Origin: Olsenella_K absiana | Lineage (GTDB): Bacteria > Actinomycetota > Coriobacteriia > Coriobacteriales > Atopobiaceae | Direction of reading: 5' to 3' | DNA: 64,000 bases | Assembly: GCF_036408855.1 (NCBI RefSeq) | Contig: NZ_JAZGJQ010000010.1 | Location: 1-64,000, forward strand | Shown: piece after piece, positions 1 through 5,866 of the stretch | How the letters are laid out: every line of letters starts with the position of its first letter | Position numbering within the stretch: the stretch's first letter is position 1 | Made by a program: the position numbers and the translations under genes | The notes under the pieces: generated by a model | Database searches by the model: none | What the model saw: only the letters and a program-made list of their open reading frames with translations | What the model was told of the DNA's origin: nothing

Positions 1-250
1 CCTCGACATGTCGTTGCTGGACCACTGGGACGAGAGGAGCGTTAGCACGGACTAGGAAGCCGCAAGCAAGTCCTGCCGACATAGGGGGTCAGAAGACATT
101 TGCGAAAGATACTTGACGGAACCAGAACAATGAGTTTTTCTTGGATCGGTAGTGATTAATATCCTCTCGGAGGATTCGCCTTCCGCCTTCTCAATTGGGA
201 ACTCCTGTAACAAGTGGAGCCCTCTGACTATCGGCCGCTCAAAAGAAAAA
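1..250. other. Window edge, no supported gene
   Basis: The first 55 bases are open in one plus-strand frame up to a TAG at 53-55 and could be the last 17 codons of a gene that starts outside the window, but nothing in so short a tail identifies it. From 56 to about 240 I see no coding pattern, RNA gene or repeat. Confidence 0.3.
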
Positions 251-281
251 AAGCTCATCTTCGATTCTCGAAGATGAGCTT
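241..281 (-). terminator. Intrinsic terminator of the DUF4230 gene
   Basis: A perfect 13-bp stem (AAGCTCATCTTCG at 251-263 and its complement at 269-281) encloses a 5-base loop. On the minus strand it is followed by a T-rich run (the A-rich stretch 241-252 on the plus strand). It lies 26 bp beyond the stop of the minus-strand gene at 307. Confidence 0.85.
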
Positions 282-306
282 GTGCCGCTCGTGATGCATT
301 TACTTT

Positions 307-1086
307 CTACTGCTCTTTGCCTACGGCACCGCCATCCCAAACGACGTTGACTGTGTACTTGTCGCCACACGCGCTGTAGAAGACAGACCGGAGGTTCTTC
401 TCTGCGCTCTCCTTGGCATCATCGATGAGACCCTGACTCATAGCCTCCTCTTTGCCCTTCGCCTTGCACTCCGCCTCGAAGGCGATTGTGTCGGCCGTGC
501 TCAGCTGGTTGATGACGCTCTCGTGCTCCGTACCCTCAAGTGGGCCGCTCTCTTTGAGGTCAGCGTCGTTCCCGAATGTCTCAGGCTCGGGAAGGTGGAT
601 GGTTAACGTCTTGCCTTCCTCGTTAACGGGGTCCATCGTCGCTTTACTCATATCGACACCTGCTTCAATTGTGCCGACGAACTTCATCCAGTAGCCGCTC
701 TCCGAGAACGGGATGTCGAATAGGTCGAAGAACCGGCTTCTCTTCGTCATCCTCTCAACTACGCAGTACGGCATCTCGACGCTGATCATCTTGTCGGCCT
801 CCTTGGCCCTTTCGAAGATAACGGTCGGATTGTCGTAAGCTTTGGTGGTCACGATGGCAGGGGTGGCCTTTTTTGTATCGTCTATGGCAAAAAGCTTGGG
901 AACGACGAATCTCCCTAGGATGGTCCCCACGATAAGAGCGACTGCTGCTACTCCAATCAAACTCCAGATGCTATAGCGCTTGCGTGGGTTCTTCTTCCGA
1001 TTCTTCCCCAACCCCCTGAGCGTATGCCCGCCTGTGCTTTCAAAGGTCGATTTATCGAGTTTTTCGTCATTGTCTATGCTAAACAT
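307..1086 (-). CDS. DUF4230-family membrane-anchored protein
   Basis: A protein of 259 residues. A basic cytoplasmic N-terminus (about residues 1-40, rich in K and R) precedes one membrane segment near residues 41-60, and the rest is a soluble domain outside the membrane. The middle part (GTIEAGVDMSKATMDPV, then a Thr/Ile strand and LPEPE) matches the DUF4230 family as I know it. Molecular function of that family is not established. I chose the ATG at 1086 because GGGAG stands 5-6 bases upstream of it; an in-frame ATG at 1104 has no good ribosome site. It sits at the left edge of the repeat array but carries no repeat itself, so it may be ordinary flanking chromosome. Domain call is likely, function unknown. 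Confidence 0.75.
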   Translation of the reverse strand: MFSIDNDEKLDKSTFESTGGHTLRGLGKNRKKNPRKRYSIWSLIGVAAVALIVGTILGRFVVPKLFAIDDTKKATPAIVTTKAYDNPTVIFERAKEADKMISVEMPYCVVERMTKRSRFFDLFDIPFSESGYWMKFVGTIEAGVDMSKATMDPVNEEGKTLTIHLPEPETFGNDADLKESGPLEGTEHESVINQLSTADTIAFEAECKAKGKEEAMSQGLIDDAKESAEKNLRSVFYSACGDKYTVNVVWDGGAVGKEQ

Positions 1087-1159
1087 AGCGTCTCCCAGAC
1101 ACATATTTCACAGATTCTCTAAATACTAACATCAGTCGTGTCTAACGAATGCAGTCGAA

Positions 1160-1195
1160 GTTGAATGGCGGAACGAAAACGTCCCACCATTCAAC
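1160..1195 (+). repeat. 36-bp palindromic element 1 (class 1)
   Basis: Class 1 consensus: left arm GTTGAATGGCGGA, centre ACGAAAACGT, right arm CCCACCATTCAAC. The arms pair with two mismatches and the centre can close an AAAA loop. It cuts the 3' end of the minus-strand DUF2513-like fragment. Confidence 0.95.
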
Positions 1196-1362
1196 CGGGA
1201 CGTCGACCCCCGCGGCATCGAGCGTGCGAGTGACAAGATGCCAGACGCCGTGGTTCTCTAGGAGCCTGAGGAACTCGCGCCCCTCGTCCGTGATGATGGC
1301 CTCGCCACCGAGGCAGCGCCCATCTCCGTCCTGGAACCTGATTCCGTTGTCGAGCAGGCCGT
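1196..1362 (-). pseudogene. DUF2513-like phage gene fragment
   Basis: An internal minus-strand fragment of about 55 codons with no start and no stop of its own. It runs directly into repeat 1, which adds VEWWDVFVPPFN in frame. The segment ITDEGREFLRLLENHGVW resembles the C-terminal part of DUF2513/YjcQ-type phage proteins (typically T-x-x-G-H/R-E-F-L-D-x-x-R/E). At its 5' side it is joined straight to a leader that elsewhere (9085-9141) precedes a phage scaffold gene, so this junction looks like a deletion or recombination. Family assignment is tentative. Confidence 0.4.
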
Positions 1363-1363
1363 C

Positions 1364-1420
1364 GCGGCCTGTTTGCGCCGGCCGGGCGTCTGCGTCGATG
1401 TTCTGGCAGGGGTAACGGGC
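1364..1420 (-). other. Conserved phage leader segment, copy 1
   Basis: These 57 bases are identical to 9085-9141 at 55 positions. In both places the minus strand reads small gene, terminator, this leader, next gene fragment. At 9085 the next gene is a phage scaffold start. It is therefore probably a 5' untranslated or promoter region of the phage scaffold gene. No clear promoter boxes are visible. Confidence 0.6.
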
Positions 1421-1423
1421 GCG

Positions 1424-1453
1424 AAAAAAGGGCCGCCCCGATGGGCGACCCTT
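1424..1453 (-). terminator. Intrinsic terminator after small gene 1504-1716
   Basis: An 11-bp stem with one mismatch (AAGGGCCGCCC at 1428-1438 with GGGCGACCCTT at 1443-1453) is followed on the minus strand by six T residues. It lies about 50 bp after the stop of the small minus-strand gene. Confidence 0.75.
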
Positions 1454-1503
1454 CAAAGAAGATGTGCGTGCTTGGTGTGATGGAATCCAATCTATAGATT
1501 TAG

Positions 1504-1716
1504 TTACTTCTCGTTTTCAGATGACTTGTCGAGATCAGCTCGCCTGGATAGTCCGCTCTCCTTCAACCATTCCTCGAAACTAGCCTTCGCCGAATCGCGC
1601 CACTCCTTCTCTTCCCCCGAGTGCTTTCGTGGCTTCCCGGCGTCGGTGGAGACTGCGAATAAGGAGTCGTCGGCAATGCATGGTACGTTCGTCAAAGCTT
1701 CTCCACCTTGAACCAT
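1504..1716 (-). CDS. Small hypothetical protein, immunity-like by position
   Basis: 70 residues, acidic, ending in a charged tail (SSENEK). I recognise no family. On the minus strand repeat 2 is followed by a short open tail ending in TGA, then this ATG three bases later, with GAGG about 7 bases upstream of the ATG; a terminator and the conserved phage leader follow. That is the same order as the intact cassette at 8696-9557, where the second gene sits where a MuF-toxin immunity gene would be. An overlapping 19-codon frame (ATG at about 1751) is an alternative reading. Role as immunity protein is inference from position. Confidence 0.45.
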   Translation of the reverse strand: MVQGGEALTNVPCIADDSLFAVSTDAGKPRKHSGEEKEWRDSAKASFEEWLKESGLSRRADLDKSSENEK

Positions 1717-1755
1717 CGCTCAGCCTCGTTTTCTTCGTAAAGCATGTCCATCGCC

Positions 1756-1791
1756 GTTGAATGGCGGAACGAAAACGTCCCACCATTCAAC
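1756..1791 (+). repeat. 36-bp palindromic element 2 (class 1)
   Basis: Identical to element 1 over its full length. It serves as the left edge of cassette 2 on the plus strand and as the upstream edge of the minus-strand cassette 1. Confidence 0.95.
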
Positions 1792-1948
1792 TTGGCTTGG
1801 CCAGTTTAACGACATGTGTTTGTTCGATTGCATGGGTGATGCCATTGCGATAGTAAATGCTAATGCAAAGACGGTCGTGTCAGTCTTTAGATTCGAGAGG
1901 GGGAGGAATGAGCAGCTTACTGCCACCTGGGATTCGGTCCACAAGTGA
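1792..1948 (+). pseudogene. 3' end of truncated gene, toxin-tail-like
   Basis: Directly after repeat 2, in the frame in which the repeat reads LNGGTKTSHHST, an open frame of about 51 codons runs to a TGA at 1946-1948. It contains FDCMGDAIAIVNANAKTVV. There is no start codon outside the repeat. I do not recognise the family. By analogy with the cassettes at 3265 and 5867 it is the C-terminal remnant of a phage MuF-type toxin. Its end overlaps the next small gene by 41 bases. Confidence 0.4.
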
Positions 1949-2237
1949 CCTCACGTACAAAGATGTCTTGCGTTCGGTGAAGCTGATGAACCAGTTCTGC
2001 GAGAACAATGGCGCTCGATTCTTCTTCGATACATCGGACTGTGATGTCTACGTCATTGGCCACAGGCGTCTGAACGACCTGTACGGGTGGATTGTCCCAA
2101 ATGGCGAGGCTGACGATTTCGAAGCGGGCTGGAAAGCGATGGCGGACCGGGTTGACGGTGAGTATGGCGCGCAATGGTACCATGCAATCGTCTGGGATGA
2201 TCGTGACGGCGCCGCCGTTCCTGTCATTGTCGGATGA
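1908..2237 (+). CDS. Small hypothetical protein, immunity-like by position
   Basis: 109 residues, soluble, acidic, with many aromatics (YGWIV, AQWYHAIVWDD). No family recognised. I chose the ATG at 1908, which is preceded by a GGGGGAGG run; the run is unusually close. It begins inside the 3' end of the truncated gene that comes out of repeat 2 and ends 50 bp before repeat 3. Gene order (toxin tail, then small acidic protein) suggests an immunity protein. That function is inference. Confidence 0.5.
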   Translation: MSSLLPPGIRSTSDLTYKDVLRSVKLMNQFCENNGARFFFDTSDCDVYVIGHRRLNDLYGWIVPNGEADDFEAGWKAMADRVDGEYGAQWYHAIVWDDRDGAAVPVIVG

Positions 2238-2287
2238 CGGAGGAGACTCCTCGACATATGGACGCACGTCCTGGCGGACGACTCTAA

Positions 2288-2323
2288 GCTGAGTGGCGGA
2301 ACGAAAACGTCCCACCATTCAAC
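2288..2323 (+). repeat. 36-bp palindromic element 3 (class 1)
   Basis: Left arm has diverged to GCTGAGTGGCGGA; centre and right arm match the class 1 consensus. Only 5 codons of upstream gene remain after it before the next start. Confidence 0.9.
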
Positions 2324-2338
2324 GGAGGGGGCGGAAAA

Positions 2339-2629
2339 ATGAGGATGCGCAGGCTCTATAGCGGAACGATCGTGTTCGAGGTCCCCTACGAGGGGAGGTG
2401 GTACGCCATCGACTCGCTTTCGGTATGCCCAGCGATGTACGAAGGATCGGGCATCCCCCAGGTAGTCGTCGACCGCGCCATCTCCGCGATTGACAGAGCG
2501 TACGGCAGCCTGGGGCAGGCGCCGGCGGACTCAGAGCTCCGCTCCATCGGCGAGAGCGCCCTCAAGGAGGAGTTCGGCGACGCCAGATTCGTGAGCGACA
2601 CCTACCCTTACGGCGCAGTGATTGGCTGA
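2339..2629 (+). CDS. Small immunity-like protein, family A copy 1
   Basis: 96 residues. Closely related to the product at 6020-6310: both begin with MRRLYSGTIVFEVPYEG after one or two residues and share ALKEEFGDARFVSDTYPYG near the end. No named family recognised. The ATG overlaps the TGA of the five-codon gene tail left after repeat 3 (ATGA), and GGAGGGGG stands about 8 bases upstream. In copy 2 the same gene follows a much longer tail of a MuF-like protein, so the two copies show the same toxin-immunity junction cut at different points by the repeat. Immunity role is inferred. Confidence 0.6.
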   Translation: MRMRRLYSGTIVFEVPYEGRWYAIDSLSVCPAMYEGSGIPQVVVDRAISAIDRAYGSLGQAPADSELRSIGESALKEEFGDARFVSDTYPYGAVIG

Positions 2630-2697
2630 TCGAGGAGATGGCGAAGAGGTACGTCTCGAGCTTCATACCGAGGATCCCCTAGACGCATCGGACACAG
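2630..2697 (+). other. Short spacer with a 14-codon frame
   Basis: After the stop of the small gene the sequence reads GAGGAG then ATG at 2639, giving a 14-codon frame ending in TAG. In the second copy of this locus the repeat starts right after the shared TGATCGAGG, so this spacer was lost there. I see no function for it. Confidence 0.25.
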
Positions 2698-2733
2698 GTT
2701 GAATGGCGGAACGAAAACGTTCCGCCATTCAGC
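2698..2733 (+). repeat. 36-bp palindromic element 4 (class 1)
   Basis: The right arm differs slightly (TTCCGCCATTCAGC), which makes this copy a nearly perfect palindrome. The following gene tail is in the frame that reads the repeat as VEWRNENVPPFS. Confidence 0.9.
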
Positions 2734-2886
2734 TTTGAACATCCTGAAGCCCGAGTCGAAATGGAAGAGCACGCATATGGCCTGGAGATAGAGAGGGCCG
2801 AGTCCGATGGGTATACCGACCTTGCAATGAGGTTGCGAAAGCTACTCGACGAGGAGGTGTCGCGGATTGAGCGAGAGAGCCATTGA
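2734..2886 (+). pseudogene. 3' end of truncated gene, charged helical tail
   Basis: An open frame of 50 codons leaves repeat 4 and stops at TGA 2884-2886. It is rich in E, R and L (LAMRLRKLLDEEVSRI), so probably helical or coiled. No start outside the repeat and no family recognised. The stop lies 20 bases inside the next gene, the usual arrangement in this array. Confidence 0.4.
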
Positions 2887-3160
2887 TATCGCCGAGACTA
2901 GGGAGAAGCTAGGATCGCAAAATCCTGGGACCCGAGCCACGGGGATACTGGAGCTCGTGAGGCGCGGCATTGACGACCCCACCCTCGTAGAGCCGCTCAC
3001 GACGGACCCTGAACCATTCATGTTCGGGATGCCGGTCCTTGTCATGGCCAACGCATATATGCAATTGATCGGCAGGGCGACGTATGAAGGGCTTTACGCA
3101 GGCATGGTTGATGCCGCTGCCGAAGATTTGCGGAAAGAATGGCATGCCTATGAACGGTAA
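2867..3160 (+). CDS. Small immunity-like protein, family B copy 1
   Basis: 97 residues with a TTG start at 2867; GAGGAGG lies about 9 bases upstream. It is related to 6370-6666, sharing the core LVEPLTTDPEPFMFGMPVL / LVRPLVNDNAPFMFGTPVL and the following ANAYM. Both copies start with TTG and have the same ribosome site, which supports the start. The N-terminal half looks helical (repeat-like, NPGTRATGILELVRRG). No named family. It overlaps the preceding gene tail by 20 bases. Proposed immunity protein, from context only. Confidence 0.55.
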   Translation: MSERAIDIAETREKLGSQNPGTRATGILELVRRGIDDPTLVEPLTTDPEPFMFGMPVLVMANAYMQLIGRATYEGLYAGMVDAAAEDLRKEWHAYER

Positions 3161-3228
3161 CGCCGTGCGCGGCGCCTGCAGGTTAGCCGGCCCGGCGTCT
3201 GCCGTCGTGCTCGGTGTTGACGTGAAGT

Positions 3229-3264
3229 GCTGAATGGCGGAACGAAAACGTCCCACCATTCAAC
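3229..3264 (+). repeat. 36-bp palindromic element 5 (class 1)
   Basis: Left arm begins GCTGAATGG, otherwise consensus. Followed in frame LNGGTKTSHHST by the papain-like toxin tail. Confidence 0.95.
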
Positions 3265-3466
3265 AAACCACGGAGGTGGTGGGCACTTCTTCAGCGCGAG
3301 GCGCGAGGGCGATAAAATCGTCTACGAGGACCCACAGGCTGGGATCGTCCGAGACATTGACGGAACGCTCGAGAAATGCTCGCCTCTCTATGGTGATACC
3401 TGGATCATGGGGGTAGACGACAGGAAGCTCATGGACCTGGTGAAGAAGGCCGTCGAGAATGCGTAG
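3265..3466 (+). pseudogene. C-terminal part of a papain-like toxin domain
   Basis: The frame leaving repeat 5 gives about 66 codons. GGGGHFFSARREGDKIVYEDPQAG has the G-H-x-F...Y-x-D-P-Q pattern of the second half of papain-fold (Tox-PL-like) toxin domains, which are often found at the C-terminus of phage MuF-type minor capsid proteins; the His would be catalytic. The N-terminal half with the catalytic Cys is missing, so the fragment should be inactive. Its stop (TAG 3464-3466) overlaps the ATG of the next small gene. This is one of the two clearest clues to the origin of the cassettes. Confidence 0.55.
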
Positions 3467-3605
3467 CCCCAAGGAAATGAGCGACGAAGAGCTCAGGAGC
3501 CTCATCGCCGAAAAAAATGGGGACAAGTGGGACGCGAGCAGCGTCGACGCACAAGACCCGATGGTTGCCGAACTATTCGACAGGCTTGCGAGAGGAATAG
3601 ACTAG
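3459..3605 (+). CDS. 48-residue acidic protein, immunity-like by position
   Basis: A very small frame starting at ATG 3459 inside the last codons of the papain-like toxin tail and ending at TAG 3603-3605. The product is strongly acidic (MSDEELRSLIAEKNGDKW, later MVAELFDRLARGID) and helical in character, as expected for a protein that binds a toxin. No family recognised. Its expression would rely on coupling to the upstream gene, which is truncated here. It could be a chance frame, but position and composition favour a gene. Confidence 0.45.
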   Translation: MRSPKEMSDEELRSLIAEKNGDKWDASSVDAQDPMVAELFDRLARGID

Positions 3606-3609
3606 CTGC

Positions 3610-3637
3610 ATGAGCGACTTCCACACTATAGCCCGCA
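3610..3637 (+). pseudogene. 5' stub of a gene cut by repeat 6
   Basis: ATG at 3610 opens a frame reading MSDFHTIAR that runs straight into repeat 6 and stops there. With a similar stub at 8647 it suggests that cassettes can end with the first codons of the next gene. Weak, because it is so short. Confidence 0.25.
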
Positions 3638-3673
3638 GCTGAATGGCGGAACGAAAACGTCCCACCATTCAAC
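3638..3673 (+). repeat. 36-bp palindromic element 6 (class 1)
   Basis: Left arm GCTGAATGG, rest consensus. It truncates a phage scaffold gene on the minus strand. Confidence 0.95.
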
Positions 3674-3808
3674 CTGGAGCTCGTCGTAGGCCCTGGCCTT
3701 GTCGGCGTTCTCCTTGGAGCGCACCTCCCACTTTCGGGCCATCGCCTTCCAGTCGGTGGTGTCGGAGCCTTCCTCCTCCGGCTTGCCATTCTCCTGCTCG
3801 TCTGCCAT
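3674..3808 (-). pseudogene. 5' end of phage scaffold gene
   Basis: 45 codons from an ATG at 3808, starting MADEQENGKPEEEG and continuing with a charged helical region (SKENADKARAYDELQ) before repeat 6 cuts it and adds VEWWDVFVPPF. The start MADEQE is shared with the fragment at 8696-9034, and the composition is typical of phage capsid scaffold proteins (acidic start, then coiled coil). GGAGAGGAG lies about 8 bases upstream. In phage genomes the scaffold gene follows the minor-capsid gene, which fits the neighbouring toxin tails. Confidence 0.5.
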
Positions 3809-3905
3809 CTGTGGCTCCTCTCCCCGCCCGTGCGGGCAGGGTCTTGGGCCGTGCGGCCCATGTATGTGGCAGGAGGCCCCGTGCGGGGCTTCCGTGCTTC
3901 CAATG
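3809..3905 (-). other. Leader of the truncated scaffold gene with three small hairpins
   Basis: Upstream of the scaffold start the minus strand carries three short stems built around GCAC loops (GCCCCGCACGGGGC, GGGCCGCACGGCCC and CCTGCCCGCACGGGCGG). This looks like a structured untranslated leader. It is not similar to the leader at 1364 and 9085. Confidence 0.35.
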
Positions 3906-3908
3906 GCT

Positions 3909-3977
3909 TTCCGCCGAGGGCTCGGACTTCGATTGCATGGGCCAGAGCCATGCGTTCTTCCGTTGAACTAGCGGGAA
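3909..3977 (-). other. Degenerate tRNA-Gln-like sequence
   Basis: On the minus strand the order TA, GTTC-loop-GAAC (D arm) and CATGG-CTCTGGC-CCATG (anticodon arm, anticodon CTG) matches a tRNA-Gln layout. The T arm lacks the TTCGA loop and only part of the acceptor pairs (TTCC with GGAA). I take it as a decayed or fragmentary tRNA rather than a working gene, and chance similarity is possible. Confidence 0.25.
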
Positions 3978-3993
3978 ATGTGGTATAAGGATC

Positions 3994-4043
3994 TGAGCCT
4001 GAAAGGGACCCCCCATTCGTGGAGGGCAAGCCATTCAGGCTCA
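3994..4043. repeat. Inverted repeat with 10-bp arms
   Basis: TGAGCCTGAA at 3994-4003 is the exact complement of 4034-4043, with a 30-base interior that can pair further (CCCC with GGGG-like bases). A TATAAG box stands 5 bases upstream. No T run follows, so it is not a standard terminator. Confidence 0.5.
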
Positions 4044-4095
4044 ATTCCTTGAGTAGTGTGTGATTTCTTCGTGGTTGACCACGTAGGCATCGGTG

Positions 4096-4131
4096 GTTGA
4101 AGGGCGGGACGAAAGCGGTCCGCCCTTCAAC
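4096..4131 (+). repeat. 36-bp palindromic element 7 (class 2)
   Basis: Class 2 arms: GTTGAAGGGCGGGA and GGTCCGCCCTTCAAC around CGAAAGC. The arms pair almost perfectly. It marks the left edge of the cassette with host-type genes. Confidence 0.95.
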
Positions 4132-4275
4132 CTCACCATTCAAATCTCCACATTCGCCCTCGAGTCGCAGGGTCTCATCGACAGAGGGTCCTATGGTGTG
4201 GCAGGGCTCTATATGGGCATATCTCTCGTAGCAGGCGTGCTTGCAGTCATCGCAGGAGAAAGGCTGGTGGCATAG
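4132..4275 (+). pseudogene. crcB: 3' end of a CrcB/FluC fluoride channel gene
   Basis: 47 codons continue in frame from repeat 7. ISTFALESQGLIDRGSYG followed by a hydrophobic helix (GLYMGISLVAGVLAVIAG) matches the end of CrcB/FluC fluoride channels (S-T-F-S/A-x-E-x...G...Y...S...G). The first 60-70% of the gene, including earlier membrane helices, is missing, so it cannot form a channel. It ends one base before the ATG of the acetyltransferase gene. Host-type rather than phage-type content makes this cassette different from its neighbours. Confidence 0.6.
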
Positions 4276-4276
4276 C

Positions 4277-4870
4277 ATGGAGAAGAAGAGCGCAAGGGAG
4301 CTCATGGCAGAAGGCGTCTGGTACGACGCAGGAGGAGACGAGGAGCTCGCCGAGCTCCGCGAGCGTGCGCAGGACATGGCATATGAGTTCAACCAGGCAC
4401 GTCCTTCCGACCTTCCCCGGCAGAAGGAGCTTCTGGAAGACTTGCTGGGCTCAGTAGGTGCCGATGTAGAGCTCTGGGCACCGCTTCAGGTGGACTATGG
4501 CTACAACGTGCATATCGGCGACCATACGTTCGTGAACCATGGCGCCTACTTCATGGATGGCGCAAAGATAACGATAGGGGAGCACTGCTTCATCGGTCCT
4601 GACTTCGGTGCCTATACGGCGCAGCATCCGCTCGTGGCAGAGGAGCGGAACACATTTGCCGAGCGTGCGCTTCCAATTGAGGTCGGAGACAACGTCTGGA
4701 TCGGTGCCCGCGTCTCCCTTATGCCCGGCGTCCATATCGGCGAGGGCGCCGTCATCGCTGCCGGCGCCGTCGTCACGAAGGACATTCCGCCCCATGTGCT
4801 TGCTGCAGGCGTGCCTGCGAGGGTCGTTCGTCCCATCACGGACGAAGACCGTATTAAGCGCGGGCACTAG
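4277..4870 (+). CDS. Sugar O-acetyltransferase, maltose acetyltransferase type
   Basis: 197 residues. Expected to transfer an acetyl group from acetyl-CoA to a sugar hydroxyl in the cytosol. The N-terminal Mac-type domain (about residues 1-55, with GVWYDAGGDEELAELR) is followed by left-handed beta-helix hexapeptide repeats (VHIGDHTFVNHGAYF, then VHIGEGAVIAAGAVV), and the catalytic His of the family is probably in the GAYTAQHPL segment. Length is normal (about 185-205). It starts at ATG 4277, right behind the crcB remnant, and is complete. It is the only metabolic enzyme inside the array, apparently captured with the end of its upstream neighbour. Family certain, substrate not. Confidence 0.85.
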   Translation: MEKKSARELMAEGVWYDAGGDEELAELRERAQDMAYEFNQARPSDLPRQKELLEDLLGSVGADVELWAPLQVDYGYNVHIGDHTFVNHGAYFMDGAKITIGEHCFIGPDFGAYTAQHPLVAEERNTFAERALPIEVGDNVWIGARVSLMPGVHIGEGAVIAAGAVVTKDIPPHVLAAGVPARVVRPITDEDRIKRGH

Positions 4871-4919
4871 CCTCACTCGTTTCCCCAGACTCGTCTCCTG
4901 TGCCGTCTGGCACGTCTCA

Positions 4920-4955
4920 GTTGAAGGGCGGGAAGAAAACGGTCCGCCCTTCAAC
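4920..4955 (+). repeat. 36-bp palindromic element 8 (class 2)
   Basis: Class 2 arms around AAGAAAACGG. Right edge of the host-gene cassette. Confidence 0.95.
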
Positions 4956-4988
4956 CATTGTGCCTTCAAAACCGTCGAAGGGGGTCTA

Positions 4989-5264
4989 ATGATGATTCGG
5001 ACTACCGACTATGAAAGGGCTGCGGATATATCATTCTTCGCGAGGAACGGCGTGTTTGGGTTGAACGATGGGTCTGTCATCAAGGGGCCTATCAGCAACG
5101 TAGAGAGCGAATACGATGACCCGAATGGGATTGGGTGCATAGACGTCATCGTTGATGAGGATAGGGGAGTACTTGACTGCGTCTATCCGAACACGTTCGC
5201 ATGGGCGGAGTTCGACGGCTTGGAGACCAATGACCTGCCTGAGCGTCTGCGCAACGGCGAATGA
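4989..5264 (+). CDS. Small immunity-like protein, single copy
   Basis: 91 residues, acidic (VIVDEDRGVLDCVYPNTFAWAEFDG). Family not recognised. The ATG at 4989 overlaps the TAA of a 10-codon tail that leaves repeat 8 (TAATG), and AGGGGG lies upstream; a second ATG follows at once. A terminator hairpin follows at 5294. Same architecture as the other cassettes, so an immunity role is inferred, but this cassette keeps only ten codons of its supposed toxin. Confidence 0.5.
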   Translation: MMIRTTDYERAADISFFARNGVFGLNDGSVIKGPISNVESEYDDPNGIGCIDVIVDEDRGVLDCVYPNTFAWAEFDGLETNDLPERLRNGE

Positions 5265-5293
5265 GCACCAGAGTGGTCCGGATACGGAATCGA

Positions 5294-5316
5294 GGCGCCC
5301 TGCGGGGCGCCTTCTC
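5294..5316 (+). terminator. Intrinsic terminator after small gene 4989-5264
   Basis: Perfect 7-bp stem GGCGCCC / GGGCGCC with a TGCG loop, followed by TTCTCGTAT. The T run is weak. Confidence 0.55.
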
Positions 5317-5371
5317 GTATAAGGAGGGATGTGGCATGTGACGCGTCGCAAGGCATGTTTGCCATGCTTTC

Positions 5372-5407
5372 GTTGAATGTCGGAACGAAAACGTCCCACC
5401 ATTCAAC
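5372..5407 (+). repeat. 36-bp palindromic element 9 (class 1)
   Basis: Left arm has GTTGAATGT; otherwise consensus. The gene tail behind it uses the VPPFN frame. Confidence 0.95.
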
Positions 5408-5536
5408 GACAGACTGGGCGTAAGGGTGTCGGCGCCGAACGGGATTCTATATGTCGACGCAGATGGGTCTGTAAGCGTCGGAGACAAGGGGCGCGGAAAG
5501 TTCATACTGTTCGAGCCAAGGAGCACTAGAAAATGA
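5408..5536 (+). pseudogene. 3' end of truncated gene, family C tail
   Basis: 42 codons leave repeat 9 and stop at TGA 5534-5536, overlapping the next ATG. The end (LYVDADGSVSVGDKGRGKF, then FEPRSTRK) is similar to the minus-strand tail at 9474-9557 (IEDGSMRVGDDGSGAFVSF, then HPRSAE). Both precede members of the same small-gene family, which shows that tail and small gene were inherited together. Confidence 0.5.
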
Positions 5537-5826
5537 TCTACGCAAACGATGCCGATTACCACGACGGGGACCATCCCATGCTGCACGTGCCACGCAAGGA
5601 CAAGATGGCAATCTTGAACGCGATGAAGTCCTGCGAGCCAATAGCAATGGCTGCGGGGTACATCACCGACTACTCGACGGGGTCAATCGTAACAACGGTC
5701 GTCGGAGCTCTCTACGAGAAGAATGGCGTACGTTGGTCAAGGGAAGAGGCCTGGAACCTCGAGCACAACGACATGGAGGTATCCGACGAGTTCGCAGACG
5801 CGCTTCTCGGGAGAAGCAGGCGATAG
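5533..5826 (+). CDS. Small immunity-like protein, family C copy 1
   Basis: 97 residues, clearly homologous to the minus-strand product at 9202-9477: both share LHVPR, a long central block (AAGYITDY, VVGALYEK) and an almost identical acidic C-terminus (EHNDMEVSDEFADALLG). No named family. ATG overlaps the TGA of the family C gene tail. Acidic and small, as expected of an immunity protein, but that function is inferred from its fixed partner upstream. Confidence 0.6.
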   Translation: MIYANDADYHDGDHPMLHVPRKDKMAILNAMKSCEPIAMAAGYITDYSTGSIVTTVVGALYEKNGVRWSREEAWNLEHNDMEVSDEFADALLGRSRR

Positions 5827-5830
5827 TCTG

Positions 5831-5866
5831 GCTGACTGGTGGAACGAAAACGTCCCGCCATTCAAC
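5831..5866 (+). repeat. 36-bp palindromic element 10 (class 1)
   Basis: Left arm diverged (GCTGACTGGTGGA), right arm CCCGCCATTCAAC. Begins 4 bases after the stop of the preceding small gene. Confidence 0.9.

Noticed and set aside
452..694. Plus-strand 80-codon frame
   Set aside because: Antisense to the DUF4230 gene, which has a good start, terminator and membrane segment.
3502..4392. Long minus-strand frame of about 300 codons across elements 6 and 7
   Set aside because: It reads through two palindromes, opposes the acetyltransferase start and the crcB tail, and shows no domain. The scaffold start at 3808 in another frame explains the coding signal.
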